Shown here piece by piece: positions 45,490 through 55,460 of a stretch of 64,000 nucleotides of DNA. The stretch is from positions 8,876,562-8,940,561 of the forward strand of contig NC_080418.1 in assembly GCF_029873635.1 (NCBI RefSeq), given 5' to 3'. The translations under genes were made by a program, and so were the position numbers. Positions within the stretch are counted from its first letter, which is position 1, and each line of letters begins with the position of its first letter. Source of the DNA: Malania oleifera. Lineage: Eukaryota; Streptophyta; Magnoliopsida; Santalales; Ximeniaceae. The notes beneath the pieces are model-generated. The model had not been told where the DNA came from. It made no database searches and was given only the letters and a program-made list of their open reading frames with translations.

Positions 45490-47524
45490 ATGCGTGAAAT
45501 TCTTCACATCCAAGGAGGCCAATGCGGCAACCAGATAGGGGCCAAGTTCTGGGAGGTGATCTGCACCGAGCACGGCATTGACCCCACCGGGCAGTACCAT
45601 GGCGACTCCGATCTCCAACTTGAAAGGCTCAATGTCTACTACAACGAGGCCAGTTGCGGCAGGTTCGTTCCCCGTGCCATTCTCATGGATCTTGAACCCG
45701 GAACCATGGACAGCCTCAGATCGGGCCCCTACGGCCAGATTTTCCGGCCAGACAACTTCGTCTTCGGCCAGTCGGGGGCTGGAAACAACTGGGCTAAAGG
45801 GCATTACACCGAAGGCGCAGAGTTGATCGACTCTGTTCTCGATGTTGTGCGGAAGGAGGCAGAGAACTGTGACTGCTTGCAGGGTAATATACGATGCACA
45901 CCCTCCTCAAACCCTTTATTCTCTTATTATTAGTTATGAGCGCATCTGTCTTTATATATATGTGTGTGTGTTTGTAAAATTTTTCACTCTGATATTGTAA
46001 TTTGTTAACCAAATATGATCAGATAATGCTAAATTTTTTAATTGAAATTAAAAAAATTTATAGAAATGTTTATGTTTTTTTCTAAAATGGGAATCCCCTT
46101 CTTGTATTATGTATAGAAGATGCATTGCCCTCTTTGAAATCATTTGTGAACTTATGTTTAATTGAGAGATGATAGGAGTTGTTTGATTTGAATTTGCAGG
46201 GTTTCAGGTGTGCCATTCTCTAGGCGGTGGAACAGGTTCTGGGATGGGGACACTATTGATATCAAAGATCAGAGAAGAGTATCCAGACAGGATGATGCTG
46301 ACTTTCTCAGTTTTCCCCTCTCCCAAAGTCTCTGATACGGTTGTTGAACCTTACAATGCAACTTTGTCTGTTCATCAGCTCGTTGAAAATGCTGATGAGT
46401 GCATGGTTCTCGACAACGAAGCTTTATATGACATTTGCTTTCGAACCCTCAAACTCTCAACTCCTAGTTGTAAGTTTTATTTTGTCTCCTACTTCTCATT
46501 CCATTCAGCACTATGATTTTAGCATATCGTTGATCTTTCTATCTTAGCTGCACAATATCAAATTTCTAGTATTCTTACTCACAGTATGACTGAATTTTTG
46601 CAATGCTGGACAATTTAAAGTTAATATTAGCAAACGGGTGGAAAAAATTGTACACTATTGCGTACTTCTTCTGAGCGGGTTCAGCAATCTTGGTTGATTC
46701 AGTATAAAATTCAAACATTTGCTTCCCCATTCTTGCAAAAAATTCTTTGGGTTTTTTTCTCATTCTATACATAGTTTAGTCTTTCTCTGAAAATCATTCA
46801 TCCAAACTGACTAATTTTTTTCGTTGTTGTCTTTCAACAATTAACCACAGTTGGTGATCTCAACCATTTAATATCTGCTACTATGTCTGGGGTGACGTGT
46901 TGCTTGAGGTTCCCAGGCCAGCTTAACTCTGATCTCCGGAAGCTGGCTGTTAACCTCATTCCATTCCCTCGCCTTCACTTCTTCATGGTTGGTTTTGCCC
47001 CCCTCACGTCATGCGGGTCTCAGCAGTATCGAGCCCTCACGGTTCCCGAACTCTCTCAGCAGATGTGGGACGCAAAGAACATGATGTGTGCAGCTGATCC
47101 TCGACACGGCCGATATCTCACAGCTTCAGCTATGTTCCGAGGAAAAATGAGCACCAAGGAGGTAGATGAGCAGATGCTTAATGTGCAGAACAAGAACTCT
47201 TCCTATTTTGTAGAGTGGATTCCCAACAATGTGAAGTCCACTGTTTGCGATATTCCACCCACTGGTCTGAAGATGGCATCGACCTTCATTGGCAACTCAA
47301 CTTCGATACAAGAGATGTTTCGGAGAGTGAGTGAGCAATTCACAGCCATGTTTAGGAGGAAGGCTTTCTTGCATTGGTACACGGGGGAAGGAATGGATGA
47401 GATGGAGTTCACGGAAGCTGAGAGTAACATGAATGATCTTGTGTCGGAGTACCAGCAGTATCAGGATGCAACGGCAGATGAGGAGTTAGATTACGAGGAT
47501 GAAGAGGAGGAATATCAGGAATGA
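45490..47524 (+). CDS. TUBB: beta-tubulin, three exons
   Basis: Beta-tubulin binds GTP and pairs with alpha-tubulin to build microtubules (spindle, preprophase band, cortical array). Exons are 45490-45883, 46200-46469 and 46851-47524. Both introns start GT and end AG (TTTGCAG and ACCACAG), and the joined frame is 445 codons, the usual family length. The protein begins MREI, the tetrapeptide implicated in autoregulation of tubulin mRNA in animals. GGGTGSG (residues 140-146) is the GTP-binding signature. The C-terminus is the expected acidic tail ([14 protein letters not shown]). I see no frameshift or premature stop. GC content is higher than in the surrounding DNA. Symbol used generically; the paralogue number cannot be told. 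The nested retrotransposons end about 670 bp upstream. Confidence 0.98.
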
Positions 47525-47618
47525 TTTTGTGGTGGTATGCTGGAAATTGGGAAGTTGCCAATGGCAATTCTTGATTTACCATGTTGTAAGCTGGCTGTAT
47601 AAGCTCAACTTCCAGTTG
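47525..47618 (+). other. beta-tubulin 3' UTR, unduplicated part
   Basis: Directly follows the TGA. There is no canonical AATAAA here. The transcript may end in or beyond the duplicated block that starts at 47619. Confidence 0.5.
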
Positions 47619-48053
47619 CTTGTTCTGTAGTATGAAAAATGTGTCACTTGCAGAGGGAGAAAAAAAAAAAAGAGTTATAAATAGAAGAATTTCTCTGCAT
47701 TTTGCTTGTAGTTGTTCCTTGCTATTTTAAACATTTTGCGTAGTGAAAATATGCTCTCTTGTTTTCAAACTTGATCTCTGATCTGTGGGCTTGAATTTCA
47801 TTTACAGCTCCCTACAAAGTTGGCAGATTCTTGTTTCTTGTTCTGTAGTATGAAAAATGTGTCACTTGCAGAGGGAGAAAAATAAGAGTTATAAATAGAA
47901 GAACTTCTCTGCATTTTGCTTGTAGTTGTTGCTTGCTATTTTAAACATTTTGCGTAGTAAAAATATGCTCTCTTGTTTTCAAACTTTATCTCTGATCTGT
48001 GGGCTTGAATTTCATTTACAGCTCCCTACAAAGTTGGCAGATTCTTGTTTCTG
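47619..48053. repeat. 218-bp tandem duplication in the beta-tubulin 3' flank
   Basis: CTTGTTCTGTAGTATGAAAA at 47619 recurs at 47837, and the two units (47619-47836, 47837-48053) match almost base for base. The clear differences are a longer A tract in copy 1 (near 47661) and a few substitutions. It may duplicate part of the 3' UTR and its polyadenylation region. Confidence 0.9.
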
Positions 48054-48952
48054 GTTCAGAATGAGTTTATGCTGTGAGAACTAGTAGCATACTTCAACAT
48101 TTCTAGAAATGCCGTGCTTGGTGCAAAATGCAGCATATAAAAATTATCGAACTGTCTTGATTTGTTTCATTGATAGCTGTTTTGATAATTAAACAGTCTA
48201 GGTTCAGTTCAATATAGCCTGAATGAGGGTATAATAATTCTTCCCCTTCCAAACTACACATCTAGTGTCTTCCCCTTCCAAACTACACATCTAGTGTGTA
48301 GGAATGGAATAGAATTGAAGGAAATGGAATCAAATTTATTATTGGAGTTTATCATGCTTTTCGTTCTATTTTTCATTCCATTTCTTTCTTACTCCTAAAC
48401 CAAACACAATTTACATAGGTTATTAGCAATCGACAACACAAATTATCCATGTAATCACGAAGTAAACATAAAGAAAACTTTTTGGTGCAAAGAGAAAAAT
48501 CATAAGACCAAAATCTGCTTTTAATCTTCCATTATATCAAAATAGTAGGTTACAATAAGTTTTCTATTTTTTGAAGCTATAAGTGAAGATCAATTGAAAT
48601 CATCAAGAACATCAAGATTTACATGGAAAAACCCTTCGAGGCGTGAAGGGAAAAACTATGCGACCGAAGTATGCTTCTAATCTTTAACTAATAGTAGATT
48701 ACAATTGGTTTCCTCTAGTTGAAACTAGAGACATGCATCAACTACAATCATTAACAATAACAAATTTTTGGAATACAAGCAATAAGGTCATCACCAACAA
48801 GGTGGAATCAATCTAAAATAAGAGATGCAAACCATGTCTACATAACTCCAAATGACGAACAAACCATCTAGAATGAAGACCAATGAGTTACTACGTTCCA
48901 CTTAGGCAATGAATTTTACTTGGGCATTAACAAAGACATCCAAGAGCAAAGG
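48054..48952. other. intergenic stretch without a gene
   Basis: A 29-bp direct duplication lies at 48241-48298 (TTCCCCTTCCAAACTACACA twice). The following GGAATGGAATAG... / ...CATTCCATTTC stretch (48300-48420) is partly self-complementary, as in small MITEs. I see no coding frame. 48560-48740 carries repeat-like phrases (ACATGGAAAAACCCTTCGAG) probably from another retroelement that I cannot classify. Confidence 0.4.
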
Positions 48953-49706
48953 GATAGTCGATCTCCTAATCCCCGACTCTCCGGGGGCTTGCTTGTTTGG
49001 GACAGTCGATCTCCCACTCTCAATGAGTACTCTTGTGGGACAGCCAATCTCCCACTAGTGCTGGTTTGGGATAACCAATCTCTCACTCTCAACGAATGAT
49101 ATGATAACAGGCTAAGTTTGGGACAACCGATCTCCCACTCTTAGTGATAGGCCTAAGAGAGATTTTTACAGTATAAGTATATATATGTGAATGTGGTCAC
49201 ATTTAGTAGGCCTAAATGATGATTTGAAGGAAAAACATAAAGGAAAGTATGTATGCATATATATACAAGTATTACAGTTACAGTTTACAAAAATTTACAT
49301 ATATTTTACAATTTTTCAAATGTATGGCGAAATTATAGTATTAAAAGTTTATTGGTACGAAATTTTAATAAAGTAAAGCTCATCCTAGTCACACACTGAT
49401 ATAATCTCTTTTACTTATTGAGCGTCGTCTCACCCAATTATTATCCCACCTTACAGATAGCATTGAAGAGCATACTAGAAATCATGCGTAGTAAGCACAT
49501 GGACGGGATTATAAAGAACAATTTAGAATAAATACCAATGTAGTACCAGTTGGTTATGTTTTAATGTTTAGGAATTTTAAGAATGTTAATTTTTGATATT
49601 GAAGATATGTTTGTAACACGTAAGGTATTTGAGGTTTTACTTATTTCCACTATAAAATATTTATAGAAAGTAGCACCTTCAATCTTGTCGGGTTCGGGGC
49701 ATAACA
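48953..49706 (+). mobile_element. decayed gypsy LTR fragment
   Basis: It contains the block ACACACTGATATAATC ... TTGAGCGTCGTCTCACCC (49391-49435), which matches the branch-point block of the gypsy LTRs. It ends GGTTCGGGGCATAACA (49691-49706), close to the GGTCGGGGTGTTACA end of the LTR at 39332. Upstream lies an array of CGATCTCCCACTCT-like words (48953-49145, five copies). The 5' end of the LTR cannot be placed. Confidence 0.6.
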
Positions 49707-49988
49707 TTTCAAAAGTACCAAAAGTTCACTTTTGTCTCCACAACATAATTATCATGTAAGAATATATGGCATAAGATCCTATACTACTCCAATAAGCAAA
49801 CAAAGTTTCAATGTTCCTCCATATCCTAGTACAACACTTATTTGGTAATGATTTTAGGGAATGCAATAAATGCATATCTCAATATCTTTGTTGAAAGTGA
49901 CACGACATAATACTCCATAATGTTCATTCATGGGATTTCCAATCGTCATATAAAATTCCCAAACACCTCTTTATGAATGTGAAAAGTA
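49707..49988. other. intergenic, nothing recognised
   Basis: AT-rich sequence with no coding frame or repeat structure that I can support. Confidence 0.4.
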
Positions 49989-50519
49989 GGGCTGCAAATG
50001 AACCAAATCACTAATGAGCGGTTTAGGAGTTTGGCTCAGTAAGGGCTTGTTTGAACTTGTTTATTATCTAAGTGAGTGAATCTCAAATTTAATTTTTAGG
50101 TTCAATTTGTAAATGAGTTGAGTGTAGGCATAGCTAGGCTCGGCTCGTTTCGACTTTTAAGCGACTTGATAGCTAACTTGAATGGGCTTGTTTACTAGGC
50201 TTGTTAAGTTGGCCCAATCCCAATAGTCTAGTATTGGCCCAATTGCCCAAGAAGAAAGACATCAATCTTGATCCAAACAAAATATGTGGATGAAATTATT
50301 ATTTTTATGTCATTTATAAAATTTCAACCTAAGCTTGAGCCCAAGTCAATATTTTTAATCTTGATTTGAGCTCAAGCCTGACTTCCTAAACTTGAATTGA
50401 GCCGAGTTCGAGCTTGAGCCGAATCCAAGCTCAAGTCGAGCTCACACTCTGTCGAGCTTAAGCCCAAGCATGCTAAAGCTTGACTCCGCTTGACTTGACT
50501 CGACTTGTTTGCAACCGTA
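49989..50519. mobile_element. hAT-like MITE with GAGCTCGAGC-type interior
   Basis: The ends are inverted: GGGCTGCAAATGAAC at the left, and TTGTTTGCAACCGT at the right, which reads ACGGTTGCAAACAA on the other strand. The interior is a low-complexity series of GCTTGAGC / GAGCTC words, as seen in many plant non-autonomous elements. No clean 8-bp target duplication was found. The hAT assignment is tentative. Confidence 0.45.
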
Positions 50520-50812
50520 GTCAAGAGCCCCTTCCCAAGTCCTTCTTAGGTGCTTAACTACTATTAGCCAAGACATAAGGTGTTTCCCTTCTAAAAAGCA
50601 TTTTATGTTGCTCCAACTCTAGCACGAGAAAAATTAATTGGGTCTAAAGAATTTCACTTCTCTTATTTTCTATGTCTAATCAGATATATGTTAGGATATG
50701 CTCTCACTAACACATAGATATATATGACATCTCAATAGTTGAACCAATACTTTATTAATGACATACTCGCACGCACATGGATGGCCCTTCTTAAACTACA
50801 TTAATGACCTTC

Positions 50813-50863
<51 letters not shown>

Positions 50864-51213
50864 ATGAAAGTAAGTGCATGAGACAATAAGACCTAACATT
50901 GACAAGACATAATCCATACTGTTGTCACTTATAAGTCACATAGGTCATCTAAAACACCTCTTTAGTTGATGAGGGGTTGATATGCATTATATATGTCTAT
51001 GACCCAAACTCTAAACTGAAAAACCCCCAATGACTTAAAGAAAGAAGTAAAAATATCACGTATGGAGCAATCATAGATTACGGTAATGGTTGAGATTATG
51101 ATTGAAGTTTTATACATGATTTGCATTTAAGAATAGCATTTGAAAATGTAAAGCTAAAATTGAAAAGTTAAAATTTACTTAAAATTGAACAAAATTTGTA
51201 TAATTTTATATAG
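50520..51213. other. intergenic AT-rich stretch
   Basis: Apart from the TA microsatellite there is no gene or clear element. It leads into the outer arm of the large inverted repeat. Confidence 0.4.
50813..50860. repeat. (TA)n microsatellite
   Basis: An uninterrupted run of TA of more than 40 bp. Confidence 0.95.
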
Positions 51214-51579
51214 AAATTTGGAGTTTTTTTTCCCATTTTATTATTATTTTAAAATAATATATTAAATAATACCTTATTTGAAAAAATATTTCGCAGAATG
51301 ACGCTCACATAATTTCGCTACTTGGTCTAGCGAGATTTAAACGAAGAGAATGACCATTGAATGCCACGTAGTGGGCAATCCAACGAGATTTGCATGGGGA
51401 CTCTTCTTCCTCTACCGGGTTGAAAAATGCAATCTCCTTGGCTTGTTCCTCCGGCCATTTGTCCCATGCATGCATTTATTTATTATGATTTCTGGCTCCT
51501 GCCACCCACTCCCTCACTCATGCACGCTCTCCCACTTCTTCTTTTTTTTTTTGCTAAAAGAGGGTGACACCTCCATTTA

Positions 51580-51628
51580 TTTATTAATAAACCCTCACTT
51601 TTGGCGGAGGAATACCATGGCTACAAGT
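51580..51628 (-). repeat. LINE 3'-UTR motif shared with both gypsy elements
   Basis: Minus strand: GTAGCCATGGTATTCC, CTCCGCCAAAAGTGAGGG, TTTATTAATAAATAAAT. It lies about 30-40 bp from the poly(A) tail and matches 23023-23068 and 35147-35195 at most positions. Confidence 0.8.
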
Positions 51629-51964
51629 TAAAACCAACCAACCAAATTAGGACAAGCAAAATTAAACATAACTAACAAAGGAGATAAAAACATAAAAACA
51701 ACTAAAAACAAAACGAAATACACCAAACGAAACTCTAAAGATGAACTAACGACAAACGGAAACAAGACCCCACCTATCCATCCGAAGGATACCTTTCAGA
51801 TAACGTGGTAGAAGGTGTTGTTCTTTGTAGATTACATTGTTTCTCATTTCTCCTTCTTTAGCAAGAAAATCAATAGCACTATTGCCTTCCCTATATTGAT
51901 GCATCACCATTACATTCACTCCTTCTAATTCTGCCACAAGCTCCTCCCAAAATTCCCAAAGATA

Positions 51965-53141
51965 TCACAAAGTACATCTACCTTTCCGAAACCAATTAAC
52001 TACAATTCGCGAGTCACTTTTAATAATCACATTAACGTAATGCAAACATTTACACAAACGAATTCCTTCCCTGATTGCTTTTAATTTCGCACTATTGTTC
52101 GTACCATTACCAAAATATCTTGAAAAAACCGCTTTTACCATGCCATGACAATCCCGAATAATTCCTCCACCTGCTGAAGTACCCAGATTGCCCCTACAAC
52201 TCCCATCACAATTAAATTTTATCCACCCTACTGGAGGTTTAACCCATGAAATAATTTTTCCAGGCCTATCGCAAACTCCTTGATGCTTAATTTGAAACTC
52301 ATTCAAAATCTTAATGTTCGACTTCTTCAATTTTTGAAAAGAAATGATGCTCTCAGCAATAAAACTAACCCAGAATCGAACACTTCTCCACATCTGATTT
52401 GCACTTTGATAAACTCCTTCCATTCTCGCTTTACATCTTCGATTCCAAAAGCACCACATAATCAAACATGGAATTAGCCCGATTAAAATACCTTTAATAG
52501 ACGATTTTTTTTGCATAGTGGAACCAATTTGCCATTTTATTTTTCCAAGGAAGAGATCATTGGAAAGGAATTCCCAATGCCACACTAGCCCAACGCCAAA
52601 CCTCTGAAGTCACCTCTCCTAAAGAAAAAATATGATCAATGTTTTCCTGACTTCTCTGAACGCAACAATCACAAGCCGAAGCCCTCGATATTCCTTTGGT
52701 CTGAATTCTATCATCTACAGTCAACCATCTAAACCAGGCTCTCCATAAATACATTGAGATTCTTCTGGGCAATAAAGAATGCTAAAACCAGTCATTGCAC
52801 AAAAAAATATCACTTCTGCTCCTCACTGCCTCCCAAGTCGTTTTTGTAGAAAAATTACCATCTGGGATAGGCTTCCAGACAAAAATATCCTGCTCACTTT
52901 TACCCGCCAGCACCTGTTGCAAAATTTCCCTTGTTTTATTAGCACCAACCAATTCCCGTACTAAATTAGAGTTCCAATTATTATTTAACCAGCAATCCTT
53001 AATACACAGGTTCTTGTTCAAAATATCCTCAGTGCTCACAGATAACGGGTCTGATGACAACCACCTGTTGAACCAAAAAGAAGAGTTCTCACCTCTCACC
53101 AAAATTTTAACATTATCCATAACTTCTGGAATGGTAGCCAT
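51965..53141 (-). pseudogene. LINE ORF2 remnant (RT C-terminus, zinc finger, RNase H)
   Basis: Three open pieces on the minus strand (53141-52782, 52772-52557, 52585-51965) join by small frame changes into one protein region, and RNase H continues to about 51746. Stops and shifts between the pieces show that it is not functional. It is typical of plant L1 elements, whose ORF2 carries a C-terminal RNase H related to the Arabidopsis/archaeal type. Confidence 0.8.
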
Positions 53142-54362
53142 AATTGATTTTCAAAACCGAGAGTCATTTGGTCTCCCATTCCTTATTAATAAATGATCAT
53201 TTCTGCAATATTTAGATCTGAAAAAATCTGCCCACAGATTATTAGAAGTGAAGACTGATTGCATGCAGATGTAGAATTGTAGATGGCGACAGCAGGAGCA
53301 CAAGGAATGGAAAAGGATGAATATAAGAGCGATAACTCACTCGATCAAGTGACCTCCCCTGCATAGTACTGGATTCCATTCAATTTAAAATTTTATAGGC
53401 ATATATAGAGCAAACTACATGCTATTGGCTAGGCTACCTAGCTAGATTATATGTGTGTGTGTGTGGAAGTTGGCATTGAATAATTTATTCAAAATTATTT
53501 TTTTAATGACTAGTCAAATTATTATAAATACTAAGTACTCATTTTTATAAAAACTTGGAACTCTTTAAGGAGTTTTTTTCTTTTTTTTTTTTTTTTAATT
53601 TTTATATTAAAATATTAAATAATGATTAAGTGGGATTGGCAAGCAAGCTACTCCAATAAGTTTTGAAATAATAATAATTGAGTAATATAATTACAATAAT
53701 ATTATTTTTATTATCATATTTACAATTTTTATTTGTTTATATTTTTACTATTTTTAATTTTTTTTGAGTTATTATTTCATTTAAAATTGAAAATGAGCAT
53801 TTATTCAATCAAAGTTTTAAAAACTAATAACTTATTTGTTTAATATTTCTACAATTAAAAAAAATTAAAACTTTGATTGAATAAATGCTCATTTTCATCT
53901 TTAAATGAAATAATAACTCAAAAAAACTTAAAAATAGTAAAAATATAAACAAATAAAAAATTTAAATATGATAATAAAAATAATATTATTGTAATTATAT
54001 TACTCAATTATTATTATTTCAAAACTTATTGGAGCAGCTAGCTTCCCAATCCCACTTAATCATTATTTAATATTTTAATATTAAAAATGAAAATTTTTTT
54101 AAAAAACACTCCTTGAAGAGTTCCAAGTTTTTATAAAAATGCGTACTTAGTATCATTTATAATAATTTGATTAGTCATTAAAAAATTAATTTTGAATAAA
54201 TTATTCAATGCAAGCCTCCACACACACACACGCGCGCGTACACACACACACAATTATAATAGTAGCTAGCTAGGTAGCCTAGCCAGTAGCATGCATCTTG
54301 CTCTATACATGCCTATAAAATTTTAAATTGAATGGAATCCAGTACAACTGATGCATGCAGGG

Positions 54363-54540
54363 CAGCGCCGACCTGACCATAAGGCCGTTGAGGTGTTTGC
54401 TTAGGGCCTCAAAAATTTTGGGGCTCCCAAAATTTTTTTAATGTAATAATGTTAACATTATTTATAATACTCTCTTCCCATACATTGACTTTTCCACTAT
54501 CAAGTAAATGAAATTGTATTTTAAAATGTTAAGTAAATAA
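54363..54540. other. insert in the right arm of the inverted repeat
   Basis: About 180 bp with no partner in the left arm. It carries AAGGCCGTTGAGGTGTTTGC and CAAAAATTTTGGGGCTCCC, wording reminiscent of dispersed plant repeats. No target duplication was recognised. Confidence 0.45.
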
Positions 54541-54878
54541 AGTAGAAGAGCGTGCGCGAGTGAGGGAGTGAATGGCGGGAGTCGGAAATCATAATAAATA
54601 AATGCATGCATAGGACAAATGACCGGAGGAACAAGCTAAGGAGACCACATTTTTCAATCCGGCAGAAGAAGAAGAGTCCTCATGCAAATCATCGTTGAAT
54701 GATCCAGTGAGATTTGCCCGCTACGTGGCATTTCATGGTCATTTTCTCCGTTTAAATCTCGCTGGACCAAACAACGAGATTACGTGAGTGTCATTCTGAG
54801 AAATATTTTCCTGAATATGATATTATTTAACATATTATTTTTAAATAATAATAAAATGAAAAAAAACTCTAGAAATTT

Positions 54879-55140
54879 GTCTAAATTTATTTAATATTAA
54901 ATTCCCAGCTCCCAAAACTTTAGATTAAGTGGAGTTGGGTCATGCGTGGTGAGTGGTATCCCATATCCCTATTGGCCAAAAAATGTAAATACAAGAAGGT
55001 GGAGATGCACCCCACAAAATATGCTTAAGAAATCGGGGTTGTTTCGCAATTAAACGAAAACTTCTTGGCTGCAATTGCCGGGGGCGGCAAACGAAGCTCG
55101 AAGCTCCGGAGCAGGGAGAGATAGAGAGAGCAGATCGAAA
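54879..55140 (+). promoter_or_regulatory. upstream region of the mS34-like gene
   Basis: GC content rises from about 55060 (GCCGGGGGCGGCAAACGAAG) and a GA-rich leader (GGGAGAGATAGAGAGAGCAG) precedes the ATG, as in plant 5' UTRs. No clear TATA box; housekeeping genes often lack one. The outer arm of the inverted repeat ends only about 260 bp upstream of the ATG. Confidence 0.4.
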
Positions 55141-55460
55141 ATGGTGACTACGACGCTCGCGGACAGAGGTGCAACGGAGCGTCGAAGAAACCCAAGCGAA
55201 GAAAGAAGAAGAACCTGTTCGAGGTCGTTCAGTTCCTTCCTAACTGGGGAATCGGATATCACATGGCCAAGACTCATTGGACCGGCGTTTCCTACGAGAT
55301 CACCAAGATCAACCTCTACAAAGTCCCAACTTTCCTTTTTGATTATTCATTTTTAGTTTTTGTAGTCATTGAAATAGTTTTGAGGTTTTCGGGTTTAATG
55401 TGATTGGGTTTTTGTAGGATGGTAGGCACGGCAAGGCTTGGGGAATTGTTCATAAAGAAG
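55141..55460 (+). pseudogene. mitochondrial ribosomal protein mS34-like, exons 1-2 with a frameshift
   Basis: The body reads KKPKRRKKKNLFEVVQFLP, NWGIGYHMAKTHWTGVSYE and ITKINLYK, then after a 95-bp intron (55323-55417, GT...TTTGTAG) DGRHGKAWGIVHKE, stopping at a GTGAG donor at 55461. This wording matches my recollection of plant small-subunit mitochondrial ribosomal protein S34, from memory only. The likely start ATG at 55141 (MVTTTLADRG) is one base out of frame with the body, and the body frame has no upstream ATG after an in-frame TAG. Either a one-base loss lies near 55180, or the gene uses an internal Met, or the base call is wrong. I find no third exon in the rest of the window. It may be a dead copy, or intron 2 is very long. 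Confidence 0.55.

Larger units (their letters stand above)
51541..53290 (-). mobile_element. 5'-truncated L1-type LINE, minus strand
   Basis: The poly(A) tail appears as a T run at 51542-51552, so the element points left. Reading minus, the tail end of RT is followed by NNLWADFFRSKYCRN, MATIPEVMDNVKILVRGE and FWFNRWLSSDPLS. A zinc-finger-type linker comes next (CDCCVQRSQENIDHIF near 52650), then an RNase H domain with FNCDGSCRGNLGTSAGGGII (near 52210), IIKSDSRIVVNW and HQYREGNSAIDFLAKEG. Endonuclease and most of RT are missing, the usual 5' truncation. The RNase H Glu motif reads SAKLKAI, where Glu is expected instead of Lys. It sits inside the left arm of the inverted repeat. The exact 5' boundary is uncertain. 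Confidence 0.85.
51214..54878. repeat. very long imperfect inverted repeat (hairpin)
   Basis: The left outer arm 51214-51537 is the inverse of 54541-54878, and the left inner arm 53354-53818 is the inverse of 53867-54362, around a loop of about 48 nt (53819-53866). Matching landmarks include GCATGCATTTATTTATTATG (outer arms) and GATTAAGTGGGATTGG (inner arms). The left arm is split by a LINE (51541 to about 53290) and the right arm by about 180 bp (54363-54540). Without these the arms are roughly 0.8 kb each. Single-base changes and small indels separate the arms. It contains no gene of its own. It could be a foldback-type transposon or a recent inverted duplication. Confidence 0.9.

Noticed and set aside
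45457-45804. Open minus-strand frame opposite beta-tubulin exon 1
   Set aside because: Its length is explained by the codon bias of the GC-rich sense exon; no domain and no independent start context.
51541-51552. Simple T homopolymer
   Set aside because: It is the complement of the LINE poly(A) tail, directly next to LINE 3' UTR sequence.
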